Source: Clostridia bacterium
Lineage (GTDB): Bacteria; Bacillota; Clostridia; Oscillospirales; CAG-272
Direction: 5' to 3'
Length of the DNA stretch: 34,690 nucleotides
Assembly (NCBI GenBank): GCA_017462795.1
Contig: JAFTQL010000010.1
Location: 1-34,690 of the forward strand
Of the stretch, positions 32,220 to 34,690 are shown one piece after another. Below the pieces are notes generated by a model. That model saw only the letters and a program-made list of their open reading frames with translations. It had not been told where the DNA came from and did not search any database. The translations under genes and the position numbers were made by a program. Position 1 is the first letter of the stretch. Each line of letters opens with the position of its first letter.

Positions 32220-32498
32220 ATGGAAAAATATATTATAATCGGCTATCTGGCTGTAATTTCCCTGATATCTGTGGTAGTGTGCGTATATGACAAATTTGCA
32301 GCCAAGCACCTTCAAAAGCACCGAACAAGAGAGGCAACACTTCTGTTGCTGTCAGCCCTCGGCGGTTCTGTTGCCATGTTCGCCACCATGCAGATCATAC
32401 GGCACAAGACAAGGCATGTCAAATTCATGGTGGGCATTCCGCTGATAATCATGGCGCAGGTCGCTGTGGCATATGTGTTTATTGTTTTCATGCAATAA
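32220..32498 (+). CDS. DUF1294 family small membrane protein
   Basis: Membrane protein of 92 residues with three hydrophobic segments. The pattern YDKFAAKH, a charged HRTREATLLLLSALGGS and RHKTRHVKFMVGIP is the DUF1294 signature (YDK..A, R..E..LL..a.lGG, RHKT.k..F). The function of this family is unknown. Its ATG lies one base after the glnS stop, so it is translationally coupled. Confidence 0.88.
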   Translation: MEKYIIIGYLAVISLISVVVCVYDKFAAKHLQKHRTREATLLLLSALGGSVAMFATMQIIRHKTRHVKFMVGIPLIIMAQVAVAYVFIVFMQ

Positions 32499-32540
32499 AC
32501 ACATACTCAATCAAACAAAAACTCCCGAAAGGAATAACAG

Positions 32541-34151
32541 ATGACTACCGAACTTGAAAAATTCAGCCTGATCTTCCCTGACGAAGAGACACAGCGAAAG
32601 CATTACAGCGAGGCGAACAGACCCAATATCGATATGTTCGTTCTCGACGAGCTGGGACTTCTTGACGTTTTCAATCTGAAAAACAGCAATCTTGACGAAT
32701 ATTTCACCTCCGATAAAAGAGTTATTCTTCATAGAATGGACGTTTTCGGAGACATGCTGGAGTTTCCCGAAATATCCGTCACGCTCACAAAGCTTATACC
32801 CATACTTACGGATATCATGGAGCTTCGACGCCTTGAGGCGGACACGGGAGAGACAGAGTCCTATCTTGAGAGCATTACCGAGATAGAGCTTTACATCTCC
32901 AGTATCGCCACGCTCAACGCGGGGCTGTCTCCCATAAAGGACAAGGTGAAGAGCGCGTCTCTGCGCACTCTTGCCACACGTATATCCGAGCTTGCCGACA
33001 GCGATTACTACAAGGAGCTTAACGTGAAGCTCTCCGAGCTTACCAACCGTGTGCGCGATATCAGAAGCGTTACCATAGGTGTCAATCTTGACGCTCAGCT
33101 CCGTCCCGCAAGCGCGGGAGTGCTGTCCATCAATCCCGAGCCCTTCCGTTCGGGTGATGTTATCGACAAGATACTCCGTCTTAATTTCAAGGACGACGAA
33201 TACACTTGTATTGCCAACCTCGTTCCCTTCAGCAAAAAGCAGTCGGAAAACCAGAAGACCGCGCTTGCGCTTGCCTTCAATTCGGCAATAAACGACGTTT
33301 ACAAGCAGTCACTGCGCTCATGGAAGAAGATAGTTCAGAGCTATGTGCTTGAGAACACCGACTTTTTGCTTAACCTCATGCCCGAGATAGAGTTTCTCGT
33401 CAGAGGTACGGCTCTGCTCCGCACGCTTACGGAAAAGGGACTTTATCTTTGCCGTCCCGAGATCCCCGAGGACGGAAGCCGCGCATTTGTGGCAAAGGAG
33501 CTTTACAACCCTTGCGTTGCGCTTAAGGTGGACTATGACATTGTGGCGAACGACGTTGAGATGGATAAGGACAACGCCATGATATATGTCCTCACAGGAC
33601 CTAACCGTGGCGGAAAATCGGTCATTACCTGCGCTATCGGTCTGTCTCAGGCTATGATGCAGCTTGGCATGTTCGTTCCCGCCGAGAGCGCCACCATAAG
33701 CATTGCCGACGGTATATTTACACACTTCCCCACGGGAGCTGACGACACTATAGACAAGGGACGTCTGGGCGAGGAATGCGCGAGACTCCGCGATATTTTT
33801 GAGGAAGTGAGCGCCGACAGCCTTGTTCTGCTTGACGAATCCCTTTCCTCCACAGGCTCTTTTGAGGCGTCATATATCGCCGCAGAGGTTCTGGCGGGCT
33901 TCTCCCGCGTGGGCTGCCGCTGTCTGTTCTCCACCCACCTTCATGAGCTGGCGGCGGAGATAGACAACATAAATGCCCGCACCGCCCCCGACGGCGGAGC
34001 TGTTATCGACACGCTTGTAGCGGGTATTGAGGACGGCAGACGCTCCTTCAAGATCTTCCGTCAGAAGCCGGACGGCAAGAGCTATGCCCGCGATATCGCC
34101 GACAAATACGGTCTTTCCTATGAAAACATAGTAAGCAGGATGCAGAAATAA
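32541..34151 (+). CDS. short MutS-like ATPase
   Basis: DNA-repair-type ATPase relative, 536 residues, against about 850 for MutS. It lacks the mismatch-recognition and connector domains: only a helical lever/clamp-like region (about 55-330) and the ATPase domain are present. The ATPase has TGPNRGGKSV (352-361, Walker A), GRLGEECARLRDIF (408-421), VLLDESLSSTGSFEA (429-443, Walker B then a divergent signature loop) and STHLHEL (464-470). MutS proteins normally read LDEIGRGTST at the loop. It is a member of the stand-alone MutS-like families of unknown role, not MutS1 or MutS2 (no Smr domain). AAAGGAA precedes the ATG. Confidence 0.83.
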   Translation: MTTELEKFSLIFPDEETQRKHYSEANRPNIDMFVLDELGLLDVFNLKNSNLDEYFTSDKRVILHRMDVFGDMLEFPEISVTLTKLIPILTDIMELRRLEADTGETESYLESITEIELYISSIATLNAGLSPIKDKVKSASLRTLATRISELADSDYYKELNVKLSELTNRVRDIRSVTIGVNLDAQLRPASAGVLSINPEPFRSGDVIDKILRLNFKDDEYTCIANLVPFSKKQSENQKTALALAFNSAINDVYKQSLRSWKKIVQSYVLENTDFLLNLMPEIEFLVRGTALLRTLTEKGLYLCRPEIPEDGSRAFVAKELYNPCVALKVDYDIVANDVEMDKDNAMIYVLTGPNRGGKSVITCAIGLSQAMMQLGMFVPAESATISIADGIFTHFPTGADDTIDKGRLGEECARLRDIFEEVSADSLVLLDESLSSTGSFEASYIAAEVLAGFSRVGCRCLFSTHLHELAAEIDNINARTAPDGGAVIDTLVAGIEDGRRSFKIFRQKPDGKSYARDIADKYGLSYENIVSRMQK

Positions 34152-34188
34152 CAAAAACAGATGTATAGATACAGAAAGGATAGCTGCC

Positions 34189-34671
34189 ATGAATTTTGAA
34201 ATACTCAAATTACTTGAGGGCGACGCAAAGCTCACCGCCGAGCAGATCGCCGTTATGCTTGACCTTCCCCTTGCGGATGTCAAGGCTCAGATAAATGAAT
34301 TTGAAGCAAACGGTACAATACTCGGCTACAAGGCGGTGGTCGACTGGGAAAAGACCGAGCGCGAGTCGGTCACAGCAATGATCGATGTCAAGCTCACTCC
34401 CCAAAGAGACAAGGGCTATGACCGTGTTGCCGAAAAAATATACAATTATCCCGAGGTGAAGTCGGTATACCTCATGTCAGGCGCATACGACCTGTCCGTT
34501 CTTATTGAGGGCAAAACAATGAAGGAGGTCGCCTTCTTCGTCTCTCAGAAGCTCGCCCCCATTGAAGAGGTCATCTCCACGGCGACACACTTTGTGCTTC
34601 ATAAGTACAAGGACACGGGCGTTCTTTACGATGCCACATTAGATATTGAGGAGAGAGGAAACTGCAACTGA
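34189..34671 (+). CDS. Lrp/AsnC family transcriptional regulator
   Basis: DNA-binding regulator of 160 residues with an N-terminal winged-helix domain (about 1-55: TAEQIAVMLDLPLADVKAQI) and a C-terminal RAM ligand-binding domain (about 65-145: YPEVKSVYLMSGAYDLSVLIEG). Lrp/AsnC proteins usually sense amino acids and control their metabolism or transport. AAAGGA stands eight bases before the ATG. It begins 37 bp after the MutS-like gene and ends two bases before the next start, so it is probably the regulator or partner of that downstream gene. Confidence 0.93.
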   Translation: MNFEILKLLEGDAKLTAEQIAVMLDLPLADVKAQINEFEANGTILGYKAVVDWEKTERESVTAMIDVKLTPQRDKGYDRVAEKIYNYPEVKSVYLMSGAYDLSVLIEGKTMKEVAFFVSQKLAPIEEVISTATHFVLHKYKDTGVLYDATLDIEERGNCN

Positions 34672-34672
34672 T

Positions 34673-34690
34673 ATGGATTACAGCAAGGTA
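34673..34690 (+). CDS. start of a downstream gene (first six codons only)
   Basis: ATG one base after the Lrp stop, reading MDYSKV to the end of the window. A GAGAGG lies further upstream than ideal. In Clostridia an aminotransferase often follows this type of Lrp gene, but six residues cannot show it. Confidence 0.4.

Noticed and set aside
30344-32221. A 625-codon open frame on the minus strand opposite glnS
   Set aside because: It lies entirely antisense to glnS and the end of gltX, whose motifs are unmistakable. Its product reads as low-quality hydrophobic sequence with no motif; it is a by-product of codon bias.
1-34690. tRNA, rRNA, CRISPR arrays, insertion sequences or prophage genes
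   Set aside because: None recognised by eye on either strand; no transposase, integrase, phage or Cas motif appears in any plausible frame.

Overview
The window reads as the chromosome of an anaerobic, low-to-mid GC Firmicute, most likely an uncultured gut Clostridia (inference; no rRNA is present to confirm). The pointers are a CIRCE operator upstream of groES, an HPr kinase/phosphorylase, Gram-positive style lipoproteins, strong AGGAGG-type ribosome binding sites, consensus sigma-A promoters, a complete rnfCDGEAB cluster, and sodium-coupled amino-acid symporters (AGCS and NSS families). No tRNA, rRNA, CRISPR array, insertion sequence or prophage was recognised.

Layout. 1-4384: 5' part of groES (minus) behind a CIRCE element; an AGCS symporter (plus) that runs 35 bp into a convergent unknown gene; then a sugar-phosphate isomerase-like TIM barrel and hprK (minus). 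4539-9210: a plus-strand run of two paralogous parvulin-like lipoproteins, a membrane-anchored TIM-barrel-like protein and an NSS symporter, closed by a terminator. 9305-15930: a five-gene minus run (AI-2E family permease, htpG, a degenerate prephenate-dehydratase-like protein, a TSCPD protein, a GH3 beta-glucosidase). 16059-18942: ispE, then a 526-bp gene-free stretch carrying two unexplained RNA-like structures, then a CNNM/CorC-type transporter. 19062-20816: a compact, sharply bounded operon of three small membrane proteins (two with a shared C-terminal tail) and a membrane-anchored PstS-like binding protein. 20847-25842: rnfCDGEAB (minus) from a perfect-consensus promoter. 26006-27934: ribF diverging from rnf, then a truncated glucuronate-isomerase (UxaC)-like protein. 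28072-34690: an MBL-fold hydrolase, gltX, glnS, a DUF1294 protein, a short MutS-like ATPase, an Lrp/AsnC regulator and the first codons of another gene.

How the genes may work together. Rnf couples ferredoxin oxidation by NAD to ion pumping; the AGCS and NSS carriers are the kind that draw on a sodium gradient, and RibF supplies the FMN/FAD that Rnf needs. hprK and the GH3 enzyme point to regulated sugar use. groES/htpG and the lipoprotein foldase-like pair serve protein folding in and outside the cell.

Most worth following: the small-membrane-protein/PstS-like operon (19062-20816); the two candidate structured RNAs between ispE and the CNNM gene (17039-17164 and 17316-17455); and two intact reading frames that keep an enzyme fold pattern but lack catalytic signatures (UxaC-like 27005-27934, prephenate-dehydratase-like 11806-12669). 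All family calls were made by eye from motifs, without database searches.
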